Shown one piece after another: positions 7,561 through 16,334 of a stretch of 64,000 nucleotides of DNA. Position 1 is the stretch's first letter. Each line of letters starts with the position of its first letter. Where the stretch lies: the NCBI RefSeq assembly GCF_014639255.1, contig NZ_BMFV01000024.1:1-64000 (forward strand), read 5' to 3'. The notes below the pieces were generated by a model that saw nothing but the letters and a program-made list of their open reading frames with translations, ran no database searches and was not told where the DNA came from. The stretch is from Pullulanibacillus pueri (lineage in GTDB: Bacteria > Bacillota > Bacilli > Bacillales > Sporolactobacillaceae). Position numbers and translations under genes: made by a program.

Positions 7561-8271
7561 TTGTTATCAATAATCGGAAGTATCGCATACTTATTCAAGG
7601 AATTCTGGCTGTTTGTGTCCTATGTAAAAAACAATGCCTTTCCCCAACCGCTTCCAGAAGATGAAGAACGCGAGTGTATCCAAAGAATGGCAGAAGGGGA
7701 CGAGGAAGCCAGGAATAAACTTATTGAACATAACCTTCGACTGGTTGCACACATCGTCAAAAAATTTGAGAATACAAAAGAAGATACTGAGGATTTAATT
7801 TCAATTGGGACCATCGGGTTGATTAAAGCAATTGAGAGCTATTCACCTGGAAAAGGAACGAAACTCGCGACCTATGCAGCAAGATGTATTGAGAATGAGA
7901 TTCTCATGCATTTGAGAGGTATGAAAAAAACCAATAAAGATGTTTCATTAAACGATCCCATCGGCCAAGACAAGGAAGGTAATGAAATTAGTTTAATAGA
8001 TGTTTTGAAATCAAAAAATAAAGACGTTGTTGATGAAATTTCTTTGCGTATTGAAAAAAAGAAAATTTATGAGTTTTTACACATTTTGGATGACCGAGAA
8101 AAAGAGGTCGTCATTGCACGTTTTGGACTTGATGGTAAAAAGGAATTGACACAAAGAGAGATTGCGAAAAAGCTGAACATATCAAGAAGCTATGTCTCGC
8201 GAATTGAAAAAAGAGCGTTGATGAAACTCTTTAATGAGTTTTATCGAGAGCCTTATAAAAGAAGTCATTAA
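7561..8271 (+). CDS. sigK: Sporulation sigma factor SigK (pro-sigma K)
   Basis: A 236-aa late mother-cell sigma factor. The first 20 residues are the hydrophobic pro-sequence, and the junction [13 protein letters not shown] matches the site where SpoIVFB cuts pro-sigma K, between Ser20 and Tyr21. Region 2 ([18 protein letters not shown]) and region 4 ([25 protein letters not shown]) are complete. It starts at TTG after GTGGAGGTGG. The gene is continuous, so no skin-type element has to be excised. A SigE-like -10 (CATAGACT, 7514-7521) lies upstream, without a convincing -35. Confidence 0.96.
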   Translation: MLSIIGSIAYLFKEFWLFVSYVKNNAFPQPLPEDEERECIQRMAEGDEEARNKLIEHNLRLVAHIVKKFENTKEDTEDLISIGTIGLIKAIESYSPGKGTKLATYAARCIENEILMHLRGMKKTNKDVSLNDPIGQDKEGNEISLIDVLKSKNKDVVDEISLRIEKKKIYEFLHILDDREKEVVIARFGLDGKKELTQREIAKKLNISRSYVSRIEKRALMKLFNEFYREPYKRSH

Positions 8272-8274
8272 CAT

Positions 8275-8312
8275 AACAAAAGCCGAACCTAATTATGGTT
8301 TCGGCTTTTGTT
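8275..8312. terminator. Bidirectional terminator
   Basis: AACAAAAGCCGAA (8275-8287) pairs perfectly with TTCGGCTTTTGTT (8300-8312), between convergent sigK and the nitroreductase gene. Confidence 0.88.
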
Positions 8313-8317
8313 GCATG

Positions 8318-8920
8318 TTACTTCCCTGTAGGTTGATTAAAGTTTCCTTCAAAAAGAAGTTCTTCGAGGGAAAGACGACCAGAGGGATGTTCTCTTTCCT
8401 TAAGAGGCTCAGGAAGTTCATCGGCAGGACCTTGGTACCCGATAGCAACAATAGCATTGACTTCAAAGTCCTCAGGAATATTTAAAACATTTTTCGCCAA
8501 TTCAGGATCAAATCCGCCCATAGCATGTGTCATTAGTCCGTTCATTTTCGCTTGAAGCGCTAAATAGCCCCAGGCTGTTCCGGCATCAAATGAGTGAAAG
8601 CGATTAGGATTTCCGTCTAATGATTTTTGAGAAAGTATTGCGACTAAGACAGGAGCTTTTTTACACCAAATAAGATTGCCTTCCTTTATAAAGGAATAAA
8701 ATTTTTCTTTGTCGTTGTCATTGCGAGCGATGATGAAACGCCAAGGCTGCATATTTGCGGCTGAAGGTGCCCATCTTGCTGCTTCGAAGACACTAAAGAG
8801 CACGTCTTCTGGTATTGCTTTATCAAGAAAAGCTCTTGGAGACCAGCGATTAAGAAAAATAGAATCTATAGCATAATCATTTTGGCGCTGAGTTTGATTC
8901 TCTTGGGCCGTATTTGTCAA
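8318..8920 (-). CDS. Nitroreductase family protein
   Basis: A 200-aa FMN-dependent nitroreductase-fold protein. It starts at TTG preceded by AAGGAGG. Family signs are NRWSPRAF near residue 25, the FMN-binding AARWAPSAANMQPWRF at about 48-63, DAGTAWGYLALQAKMNGL near 118-135, and a C-terminal AIGYQGPADELPEPLKER. Members reduce nitro compounds or quinones with NAD(P)H; the physiological substrate is unknown. It is a single gene. Confidence 0.88.
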   Translation of the reverse strand: MTNTAQENQTQRQNDYAIDSIFLNRWSPRAFLDKAIPEDVLFSVFEAARWAPSAANMQPWRFIIARNDNDKEKFYSFIKEGNLIWCKKAPVLVAILSQKSLDGNPNRFHSFDAGTAWGYLALQAKMNGLMTHAMGGFDPELAKNVLNIPEDFEVNAIVAIGYQGPADELPEPLKEREHPSGRLSLEELLFEGNFNQPTGK

Positions 8921-9082
8921 GGTGTTTCCTCCTTTGCACCATTCATTTTTATATATCCTGTTTTAGTTAATCACAGCCATTATACTATAATCAAATGATC
9001 TGCTTGCCTTCACTTTGTAAACAATCATTAAGAAAGATCCCTTTTATAATGGAGCAAGAATAAAGGAAATATGTAAAATAAA

Positions 9083-9114
9083 AAGAACCTAGACAAATGA
9101 AGCTCTAGGTTCTT
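9083..9114 (-). terminator. Terminator of the ArsB/NhaD-type gene
   Basis: AAGAACCTAGA (9083-9093) pairs with TCTAGGTTCTT (9104-9114). On the minus strand the stem is followed by TTTATTTTAC. Confidence 0.8.
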
Positions 9115-9122
9115 CGAGGTGC

Positions 9123-10421
9123 TTATAAAAAAATTAAGTATCTAAAGTAAATATAGACGGTAGAGAGTAACAAACCAACAATGGTGATGGGGGCACCAAT
9201 TTTAAGAAAATCTAAATAGGAAAAACCATGGCCTTCCCGTTCAGCCATTCCTGCAACGACGACGTTAGCAGAAGCACCGATGAGTGTCCCATTACCACCA
9301 AGACAAGCTCCTAATGAAAGTGCCCACCAAAGCGCATTAATATGAGGAGAATCGACCGCATACCCCATCCCTTCAGCCATATCTTTAATGAGGGGGATCA
9401 TGGTTGCGACATAAGGAATGTTATCAATGGTTGCAGAAGCAAATCCTGACACCCAAAGGACAAGCATGGTACTTACAGTGATGTTCCCACCTGTAAGCTC
9501 AAGAGCAAGCTTGGCCAATTCTTTAATAACACCGATTTCCCTCAAGCCACCTACTAATGTAAAAAGTCCTGCGAAAAAAAAGATGGTTTCCCATTCAACG
9601 GCGGATAATGCTTCGTCGACTTCATTACTCTTAACTCCAATAAGCATTAATAACGTTGCGCCTGAAACAGCAATGACAGCCGGATCTACATGAATAAGGG
9701 CATGGAGAAGAAAGCTTAGAATCGTTAAGCCAAGAACAACGAGTGATTTCGTCATTAATTTTGGATCTTTAATAAATTCTTTTTCATTAAGTGCCATTAA
9801 TTTCTTTTGTTTTTCTTCATCTACAACAAGCTGTTTGCGATAGAAGAAGTAAAGAAGGAGCATTGTGACTGCCCCAATAACAATAATAATCGGGGTAAGA
9901 TTAAGGATAAAGGCATTAAACGTTAAATGTTCAACTTGTTGTCCAATCATTATGTTAGGGGGATCACCAATAAGTGTTGCAGTTCCGCCGATATTAGAAA
10001 ATAAAACTTCAGAGATTAAAAAAGGAACAGGATTGACCCCTAAAATTCGTGTAATAGAGAAAGTGACAGGAACCATGAGCAAGACGGTTGTCACGTTATC
10101 TAAAAAGGCTGAACCTATGGCGGTAAGAATTGAAAGAATAATTAAGATTCGAATCGGTCGACCTTTAACTAATTTGGCAGCCCAGACAGCTGTGAATTGA
10201 AAGACACCCGTTTTATTTGTGACCCCAACGAGAATCATCATTCCTATAAGTAGGGTAATGGTTCCCCATTCTATATGTTCAAATGCTTGATCAATATTAA
10301 GTATTCCAAAGAAAATCATTAAGGCAGCACCGGCTAAAGCGATGACCGCCCGGTTTAATTTTTCTGTGATGATAAAGGCATATGTAATCAAAAAGATGAC
10401 TATAGCAATTGTGAACTGCAT
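9123..10421 (-). CDS. ArsB/NhaD-family (ion transporter superfamily) permease
   Basis: A 432-aa protein with about 11-12 hydrophobic segments. IT-superfamily marks are LDNVTTVLLMVPVTF (about 107-121), SNIGGTATLIGDPPNIMIG (about 142-160), and the second half-repeat ATIDNIPYVATMIPLIKDM and LGACLGGNGTLIGASANVV. Such proteins carry arsenite, Na+/H+ or organic anions; no ars genes are adjacent, so the substrate is open. GGAGG lies ahead of the ATG. The zinc-ribbon gene is 57 bases upstream on the same strand with no terminator between, so the two are probably co-transcribed. Confidence 0.87.
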   Translation of the reverse strand: MQFTIAIVIFLITYAFIITEKLNRAVIALAGAALMIFFGILNIDQAFEHIEWGTITLLIGMMILVGVTNKTGVFQFTAVWAAKLVKGRPIRILIILSILTAIGSAFLDNVTTVLLMVPVTFSITRILGVNPVPFLISEVLFSNIGGTATLIGDPPNIMIGQQVEHLTFNAFILNLTPIIIVIGAVTMLLLYFFYRKQLVVDEEKQKKLMALNEKEFIKDPKLMTKSLVVLGLTILSFLLHALIHVDPAVIAVSGATLLMLIGVKSNEVDEALSAVEWETIFFFAGLFTLVGGLREIGVIKELAKLALELTGGNITVSTMLVLWVSGFASATIDNIPYVATMIPLIKDMAEGMGYAVDSPHINALWWALSLGACLGGNGTLIGASANVVVAGMAEREGHGFSYLDFLKIGAPITIVGLLLSTVYIYFRYLIFL

Positions 10422-10478
10422 ATTCCTCCATCACGCTCCTTTTCTATTTGACTTATCGGTTTGCAGAACGCGTGTTTA

Positions 10479-10949
10479 TTATGATTCGTCCTCTTTTTTT
10501 AGAGTTTTTGTTTCGCGGTGGATAGTGATAACCTTTCCTTCACATTGTGGACAGTGAAGCTTTGTGACGTCTTCTTCAAGATTGTCAATATAAAATTGGA
10601 AGTCACAAGTCGAACATTTTACTTTCATCAACCGGTCAATAACCATGTCATTTAAGGCCATATCGGACAAATCAGTATCAATGATTTCGATATGTTCGGT
10701 AGGATCAGAATCATCCTGGGCAATAATTTTACCTGTCATATCAGAGGGTAGGCGCCACTGTGAATCAATAGTGAATTCTTCAAGTTCACTATGTGAGGCC
10801 TTCTTCATAATGCCTTTTGCCAATTTAATGACTTGCTCATTAGTCAAATCATCGTACGTTATTTCGTGCTCGGAACGTCGCCATAGACCGCGCAATTGAT
10901 CTTCTGTAAAGATATATTTAACCACTTTATTTATGACTACATTCTTCAA
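10479..10949 (-). CDS. Unknown protein with C-terminal zinc ribbon
   Basis: A 156-aa protein I do not recognise. The N-terminal two thirds are acidic and probably helical. Residues about 110-140 hold CSTCDFQFYI and CPQC, a CxxC...CxxC zinc ribbon. The tail is charged (TKTLKKEDES). It has no signal peptide or membrane helix, so it is cytoplasmic. A start at 10949 is preceded on the minus strand by GGAGGCG. It lies just upstream of the ArsB/NhaD-type permease in the same direction, which may indicate a linked role, for example metal sensing, but nothing proves it. Confidence 0.7.
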   Translation of the reverse strand: MKNVVINKVVKYIFTEDQLRGLWRRSEHEITYDDLTNEQVIKLAKGIMKKASHSELEEFTIDSQWRLPSDMTGKIIAQDDSDPTEHIEIIDTDLSDMALNDMVIDRLMKVKCSTCDFQFYIDNLEEDVTKLHCPQCEGKVITIHRETKTLKKEDES

Positions 10950-11228
10950 ATCATCGCCTCCAGACTATTTTTAACTCTAAATATCTTTATATGTCCTTTA
11001 TTTTAACCTATCTTATGTCTATAACCCAAATGATACCCTTATTCATATACAGAAAAATTTATATAAAAAAATAAGCCATTGAAGAAAAATAAGCGAATAT
11101 CAAGGGTTCTGTGAGTTTTTCTTTGGTTTTAAGTCAATGTTTGGGTTGGGAAATAATGTAACCAATAATAAGGTTTTAAAACCAAAATGGCGAGACTTGA
11201 AAAAACATAAAAAACGGAATTGCTATAG
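10950..11228. other. AT-rich intergenic stretch, nothing recognised
   Basis: About 280 bases between the zinc-ribbon gene and repeat element copy 1. It presumably holds the promoter of the minus-strand zinc-ribbon/permease genes near 10,950-11,050, but I see no clear hexamers. Confidence 0.5.
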
Positions 11229-11829
11229 ATTGCGACGTAAATTCGATCGGCGTTGGCATCTCATACCTTACTTTATTTGGTGCTAAATTACCGCTTCAGC
11301 AGAATACTTCGCTTTCCGTGGGCACGGCTTCAGCCTCCTCACGGACACCCCACCAACCGGGGTCCCCGAAAAACGTTTTTTGTTTTTTGGGGTGATCTAG
11401 GGGTCTTCAGACACGTGCTGTTCCCACAGGAGTCTACGTATTCTGCCTACGCTAAGTAAGATTGTTTTTGAGTTCACGATTCATATCAAACGAAGGAAAT
11501 ACGCAAGAACCGTGTGAGAGAAAGGCAGGAGGTGACAACGCTAATTCTACCAACATTAATACCAGTTGAGAAAAGCATCGACAGCAATCCAGTGGATTGG
11601 AGCGTAAGGCGTGAGACTCCTTCGGGAGTAGCACGTGTCCGAAGATCCACTTGGGAAACCCATTAATCCATTCCCAAGTTAGCTGAGGCCACTAAGGACG
11701 ATCGGTTAAATCGTCACGTCCTGTGACAACACCGATCCTACCCACGTCCTGTGGGCATGAGTAAAGCGAGCGACCTGGAGCGGAAATCACACATTATCAG
11801 CTCCGCCCCCCTACCCGTTACGTCGCAGT
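11229..11829. repeat. Non-coding intergenic repeat element, copy 1
   Basis: About 600 bases bounded by ATTGCGACGTAA (11229-11240) and TTACGTCGC (11818-11826). It shares several blocks with the copies at 24442 and 58813: GGGGTCCCCGAAAAACG near 11360, AAGTTAGCTGAGGCCACTAA near 11680, and GCGAGCGACCTGGAGCGG near 11768. It contains inner inverted arms GCAGAATAC (11299-11307) and GTATTCTGC (11438-11446). It has no coding capacity that makes sense. It may be MITE-like or a structured RNA/DNA repeat. Confidence 0.85.
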
Positions 11830-11958
11830 TTCCTTCAATTCCGGAGTAAGTAATGGTCAGCTAGAAAACCTTCGCATTTAATAATAGAAACTTTAAATTG
11901 TTGTTATACCCTAAATGTATAATTAAGCCTTTTGATTTTCTGTACTAAAATAAAAATA

Positions 11959-11983
11959 AAAAACTCGCGTTAAGCGAGTTTTT
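11959..11983 (-). terminator. Terminator downstream of sda
   Basis: AAAAACTCGC (11959-11968), loop GTTAA, GCGAGTTTTT (11974-11983). On the minus strand it is followed by TTATTTTTATTTT. Confidence 0.85.
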
Positions 11984-12042
11984 AGAGAAAGTATCTAAGC
12001 CTTCGAACAGTAGTTGACAATAAGTCTACGTTTCGTATCGTA

Positions 12043-12183
12043 TTATGAAAGCTGTTGAATCACATTGTCGAGTGAGCGTCGTTTGATTTCATGTTCAATG
12101 AGTGTGATAAAATCACTACTAAGCTGCAATTCTCTTGCTTTAAAATAAGATTCGATAAGAAGATCATCTGATAGTTTTTCCAT
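12043..12183 (-). CDS. sda: Sda, checkpoint inhibitor of sporulation kinase
   Basis: A 46-aa protein starting [19 protein letters not shown], closely matching Sda ([13 protein letters not shown]). The C-terminal [10 protein letters not shown] is also as in Sda. Sda binds the dimerisation domain of KinA/KinB and blocks the phosphorelay when replication initiation or DNA integrity is disturbed. ATG at 12183 fits the family start; a GGAGGTGG lies 19 bases upstream, rather far, so initiation may be weak or a slightly longer form may exist. The position just before yqeG is as in B. subtilis, and DnaA boxes lie upstream. Confidence 0.93.
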   Translation of the reverse strand: MEKLSDDLLIESYFKARELQLSSDFITLIEHEIKRRSLDNVIQQLS

Positions 12184-12436
12184 AAATTCCGCTTTGTGCG
12201 ATCCACCTCCAGAGTTAATAAAAGGATAGGTTAGATTCTTTAAAATCAAAGGGGGAGTTCAAATCATGCAGATCTTCATAGAGAGTGAGAGACTCGACTC
12301 TGTACAGGGGCAATGCCTTTTATCGTCGAATGCCTTTCATCTATGGCACCTTGTCCACTTTTTTGAACTCACATCTAAAGAGTGATAACTTGTATATAAA
12401 CTGTACCATGATTATCTTGTAAGAACAATCGTTCCG

Positions 12437-12535
12437 ATATCCACATGTTGTGGTGGATAACCTGTGGGTATTCTGTAGATAGAGTTTGAAAACCTAGTAA
12501 TATCTTAGTTGATAATGTGCATAAGGTTATCCACA
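12437..12535. promoter_or_regulatory. DnaA box cluster upstream of sda
   Basis: Four DnaA-type 9-mers: ATATCCACA (12437-12445, 8 of 9), GGTGGATAA (12452-12460, minus-strand TTATCCACC, 8 of 9), TGTGCATAA (12516-12524, minus-strand TTATGCACA, perfect to TTATNCACA) and TTATCCACA (12527-12535, perfect). They lie 254-352 bases upstream of the sda start. DnaA control of sda is established in B. subtilis. Confidence 0.8.
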
Positions 12536-12919
12536 GGTTGATGAAAGAGTCGGTATTTGTCGAATTGTTTTTAGAATAGTTCTAAGTTTTTCTCATATAA
12601 TGGTTTATTTTCTTAAAAGATATGGGTTTTGTCAATTTGTATATATTCTTAAATTTTTTTTAGAGATATGTCGATAAAAAGTTATCAAGAAACACAATTT
12701 TAATAAAGAAATGAGACAGAATGGAAAGCTTAGCTTGCTTTTTAAGAAGGTTAACCCTAAAATCAAGGACAGAACAAAGGTTGCTCGTACTTTTCACACG
12801 ATCTTTTGAAATAGGGAGTGGCGACTCTCTTATACAACTTAGCCATGGTGATATAGGATGGGGGAACGTTTAGCTAAAGCAAGTTTTTATTCTAAAATAG
12901 GATACTTGAGGTGTTGTGA

Positions 12920-13435
12920 TTGTTAGAGAAGTTTTTACCTAGTCAACATGCAAAAAGCATATACGAAATAACTCCGGATGAACTCATTAAACATAATATT
13001 AAAGGAATCGTTACTGATTTGGATAATACATTAGTTGCATGGGACAAGCCTGAGGCAACGCCAGAGCTGATCGAGTGGTTTAAAAAAATGAAAGACTCAG
13101 GCATCTCTATTACCATTGTTTCTAATAATCATGAACAAAGAGTGCGCTCGTTTTCCGAGCCTTTAGGCATTCCTTTTATTTCGAAGGCCCGAAAGCCAAT
13201 GACTCGAGCCTTTCAGCGCGCAATTCGTGAAATGGGGCTAGTCAAGGATAACGTGGTTGTGATTGGAGATCAGTTATTAACAGATGTTCTAGGTGCAAGG
13301 CGTTTAGGCGTCCACGTCATTTTAGTTGTACCAGTGGCGCAATCAGATGGGCTAGCCACGCGTTTTAACCGAAGACTAGAAAGAATAATTTTATCTAAAC
13401 TAAGAAGAAAAGGTCTTATTGATTGGGAGGATTAG
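12920..13435 (+). CDS. yqeG: YqeG family HAD IIIA phosphatase
   Basis: A 171-aa HAD-superfamily hydrolase. Motif I is GIVTDLDNTLVAWD (nucleophile Asp about 33, acid Asp 35), motif II SNN in TIVSNNHEQR, the motif III Lys is in ISKARKPM, and motif IV is VVIGDQLLTDVLGA. The best-matching biochemical role is a phosphatidylglycerophosphatase-like or general phosphatase; the physiological substrate in Bacillus is unsettled. It starts at TTG after GAGGTG. It is the first gene of the yqeGH-aroE-yhbY-nadD-yqeK-rsfS-yqeM run. Confidence 0.95.
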   Translation: MLEKFLPSQHAKSIYEITPDELIKHNIKGIVTDLDNTLVAWDKPEATPELIEWFKKMKDSGISITIVSNNHEQRVRSFSEPLGIPFISKARKPMTRAFQRAIREMGLVKDNVVVIGDQLLTDVLGARRLGVHVILVVPVAQSDGLATRFNRRLERIILSKLRRKGLIDWED

Positions 13436-13437
13436 TT

Positions 13438-14544
13438 TTGGCTGAAACAGTATTTTGTGCAGGGTGTGGCATTGCGATCCAAACGGAGGATGAACAGGCC
13501 GTGGGGTATGCACCGGCCTCTGCCTTAAAGAGAGATGTTGTCATTTGTAAACGGTGCTTTCGACTAAAACATTATAATGAAGTTCCTGATATTTCATTAA
13601 CAGATGATGATTTTATTCAGCTTTTACAAAAGATTGGCGATACGGAAGCACTTGTTGTCAATATTGTTGATATTTTTGATTTTAATGGCAGTTGGATTCC
13701 TGGACTCCACCGTTTTGTTGGTGACAATGACGTGCTTTTAGTAGGGAATAAGGCGGATGTATTGCCAAAGTCAACGAACTTAGATAAATTAAAAAATTGG
13801 ATGCACCATGCAGCTAAGGATCTCGGCTTACGTCCATTAGATATCTTTTTAATGAGTGCAGAAACGAGTCTAGGGGTCGATGATCTCGCGGCGGCCATTG
13901 ATCACTATCGTGCGGGCAAGGATGTTTATGTTGTGGGGGCGACCAATGTCGGGAAATCCACGTTTATTAATCGTTTGATCGAAAGACTTGGTGGGGATGA
14001 TCGCTTTAAAATGACAACCTCACAATTTCCAGGGACAACGCTTAATTTTATTGATTTGCCCTTATCGGATGGTCAATCTCTAGTGGATACACCAGGAATT
14101 ATCAATCACCATCAAATGGCACATTATGTTGATTACGATGAATTAAAAATCATTACGCCAAAAAAAGAAATCAAACCAAAGGTCTATCAATTAAATGAAA
14201 AACAAACACTTTTCCTTGGAGGACTAGCGCGTCTAGATTATATTGGGCCAGATCGTCGCTCTCTAGTGTGTTATGTATCAAATGAGCTTTATATTCATAG
14301 AACAAAAATGGAAAACGCGGATGCGTTGTACGAAGAACAAGTGGGGCAGTTATTAGTGCCTCCAAAGGAAGCTGAAGGGTTCGGTCCTTTGGTTCCTCAT
14401 GATTTTGCTCTGAAGAGTGAAAACACGGACGTTGTATTTTCGGGATTAGGATGGATTACAGTCAAAGGCCGTGGGGCCCAGGTTAGAGCCTACGCCCCAA
14501 AAGGCGTAAGGGTGACTGTTCGTCCTTCGATTATAAAGGGGTGA
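13438..14544 (+). CDS. yqeH: Ribosome biogenesis GTPase YqeH
   Basis: A 368-aa circularly permuted GTPase needed for 30S assembly. The N-terminal treble-clef zinc finger has FCAGCG and CKRCF. G motifs run in permuted order: G4 NKAD, G5 SAE, G1 GATNVGKST (about 169), and G3 DTPG. The C-terminal domain binds RNA. The start is TTG at 13438 with GGGAGG six bases upstream, giving the usual family length of about 366; the frame reads upstream but lacks a site. It begins 2 bases after the yqeG stop. Confidence 0.96.
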   Translation: MAETVFCAGCGIAIQTEDEQAVGYAPASALKRDVVICKRCFRLKHYNEVPDISLTDDDFIQLLQKIGDTEALVVNIVDIFDFNGSWIPGLHRFVGDNDVLLVGNKADVLPKSTNLDKLKNWMHHAAKDLGLRPLDIFLMSAETSLGVDDLAAAIDHYRAGKDVYVVGATNVGKSTFINRLIERLGGDDRFKMTTSQFPGTTLNFIDLPLSDGQSLVDTPGIINHHQMAHYVDYDELKIITPKKEIKPKVYQLNEKQTLFLGGLARLDYIGPDRRSLVCYVSNELYIHRTKMENADALYEEQVGQLLVPPKEAEGFGPLVPHDFALKSENTDVVFSGLGWITVKGRGAQVRAYAPKGVRVTVRPSIIKG

Positions 14545-14550
14545 AAGTGA

Positions 14551-15399
14551 GTGGGACAATCAAGGTTAGGGGTCATAGGTTATCCCATAAAGCATAGTTT
14601 ATCACCTGTCATGCATACATCATGGTTCAATAAATATAAGCTTGATAATCGTTATGAGATGCTTGAAGTGCCACCAGACACTTTAAAAGCAACTGTTAAA
14701 AAATTTCGTTCGCCAGAGTGGCTCGGATTTAATGTGACAGTGCCTCATAAAGTGGCTATTTTTTCATTAATAGATGAAGTGGATGAAAAGGCACAGCTTA
14801 TCGGTGCTGTGAATACGGTGATTAATCATGGCGGAAAATTAACGGGGACAAATACGGATGGGGAAGGCTTTATCCAAAGTCTCCTTCATGCCGGTTTTTC
14901 GTTAACCGACAAAGTCCAAGCCTTAATTATAGGGGCGGGCGGGGCTGCCCGTGCGGTAGGATTTGCTTTAGCTAAATCAGGGATTAAGCGTCTTGATTTT
15001 ACAAATCGTACGCAAGAGAAGGCTGAGGCTTTAAGTGAAGTGGCGAAAGAATTTACAGCCAGTTCGGCGCTATCCCTCTCTCAAGCAGAGGAGGGGCTTG
15101 CAGACTATCAATTAGTCATTAATGCGACATCTGTGGGGATGGAGCCTTTTCCCGATCATATTCCTCTCAGCTTGAGACATGTGATGCCAGGGACCTTTTG
15201 TGTAGATCTCATTTATAAGCCTCTACAAACCCTTTGGCTTAAAGAGGCGGACAGTAAAAGGTGTCAGACGCTAAATGGTCTTCCGATGCTTGTATATCAA
15301 GGCGCACTGGCCTTTAAGCATTGGTTCGGAAACATGCCAGAGGTAGATGGAGTGGAAACACTTTTGGTGGAGTATTTAAACGGAAATAAGCAAGAATAA
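14551..15399 (+). CDS. aroE: Shikimate dehydrogenase
   Basis: A 282-aa NADPH-dependent enzyme reducing 3-dehydroshikimate to shikimate in aromatic amino acid synthesis. Substrate motif KHSLSPVMHTSWF (about 14-26), catalytic Lys in FNVTVPHKVAIF and Asp in NTDGEGF. The Rossmann motif GAGGAARAVGF and NADP-selecting NRTQEKAE follow, then NATSVGM and GLPMLVYQGALAF. It starts at GTG after AAGGGGTGAAAGTGA, six bases past yqeH. Confidence 0.97.
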   Translation: MGQSRLGVIGYPIKHSLSPVMHTSWFNKYKLDNRYEMLEVPPDTLKATVKKFRSPEWLGFNVTVPHKVAIFSLIDEVDEKAQLIGAVNTVINHGGKLTGTNTDGEGFIQSLLHAGFSLTDKVQALIIGAGGAARAVGFALAKSGIKRLDFTNRTQEKAEALSEVAKEFTASSALSLSQAEEGLADYQLVINATSVGMEPFPDHIPLSLRHVMPGTFCVDLIYKPLQTLWLKEADSKRCQTLNGLPMLVYQGALAFKHWFGNMPEVDGVETLLVEYLNGNKQE

Positions 15400-15415
15400 T
15401 TCAAGAGGTGACTTC

Positions 15416-15709
15416 ATGTTAACAGGAAAACAAAAGAGATTTCTCAGAAAAGAAGCCCATCACTTAAAGCCGATCTTCCAAATCGGTAAAGCGGGGCTTC
15501 ATGAAACGATGTTTAAAGAAATTAACGATGTTTTAGAAGCTCGGGAACTCATAAAAATAAGTGTATTACAAAATGCCATTGAAGATCCTAACGAAGCGGG
15601 GCAGGTTTTAGCAGAAAAAACAGAGGCAGAATTTGTACAAGTTTTAGGTAATGTCATTACATTGTATAAGAAATCGGAAAATAATCCCAATCTTCAACTT
15701 CCGAGATAA
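15416..15709 (+). CDS. yhbY: YhbY family RNA-binding (CRM domain) protein
   Basis: A 97-aa single CRM-domain protein with LTGKQKRFLRKEAHHLKP at the start and the GxxG-like IGKAGLHETM loop. YhbY associates with pre-50S particles. GAGGTG lies 7 bases before the ATG. In B. subtilis the gene is yqeI, in the same place. Confidence 0.95.
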   Translation: MLTGKQKRFLRKEAHHLKPIFQIGKAGLHETMFKEINDVLEARELIKISVLQNAIEDPNEAGQVLAEKTEAEFVQVLGNVITLYKKSENNPNLQLPR

Positions 15710-15749
15710 AGCAATGCTATAGAAGGCGTTGATGTAAGGGGCGGTCAGC

Positions 15750-16334
15750 ATGGTAAAGAGAATTGGATTATTTGGAGGGGCCTTTGATCCCCCTCATACT
15801 GGACACCTCATACTGGCAGCAGAAGCCGCAGAGGCGGCAGATCTTGATGAGGTCTGGTTTCTTCCAAGTTATATTCCACCTCATTTGGAACGGAAACACT
15901 CACAAAGAATCTCTTCCGCACAATCAAGAATTGACATGGTCCGTCTTTCCATAGAAGGGGAGTCAAAATTTCGGCTTTCCTTGGTTGAATATGAACGTGA
16001 AGGGAAGTCCTATACATACGATACGGTAGCGATCTTAAAAGAGCAATATCCGGACCATGTTTTTTACTTTATTATCGGTGGAGACATGGTCAACGATTTA
16101 CCGCAGTGGTATAAATTCGAAGAGCTCAAAACCAGTGTGAATTTTCTAGCAACAAAACGTGCGGGAGTCCCTTTACACCCTATTGAAGGGATGAACATCC
16201 AATATTTCGATATGCCTTTGATTGAAATTTCATCAAGCATGATAAGGGAGAGATACAGAACTGGGAAACCGTGGCATTATTTTTTGCCTGTTGCAGTGAA
16301 AAATTATATAGAGGAGAACGGCTTGTATGACTAA
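15750..16334 (+). CDS. nadD: Nicotinate-nucleotide adenylyltransferase
   Basis: A 194-aa nucleotidyltransferase making deamido-NAD from NaMN and ATP. The signature GGAFDPPHTGHL holds the T/HxGH motif, and the C-terminal ISSSMIRERYRTGKPW is the second ATP-binding motif. GGGGCGG precedes the ATG. Its 3' end overlaps yqeK by 8 bases. Confidence 0.97.
   Translation: MVKRIGLFGGAFDPPHTGHLILAAEAAEAADLDEVWFLPSYIPPHLERKHSQRISSAQSRIDMVRLSIEGESKFRLSLVEYEREGKSYTYDTVAILKEQYPDHVFYFIIGGDMVNDLPQWYKFEELKTSVNFLATKRAGVPLHPIEGMNIQYFDMPLIEISSSMIRERYRTGKPWHYFLPVAVKNYIEENGLYD

Noticed and set aside
11253-11634. Two short ORFs of 60-68 codons
   Set aside because: They fall inside repeat copy 1 and are not kept in the other copies.
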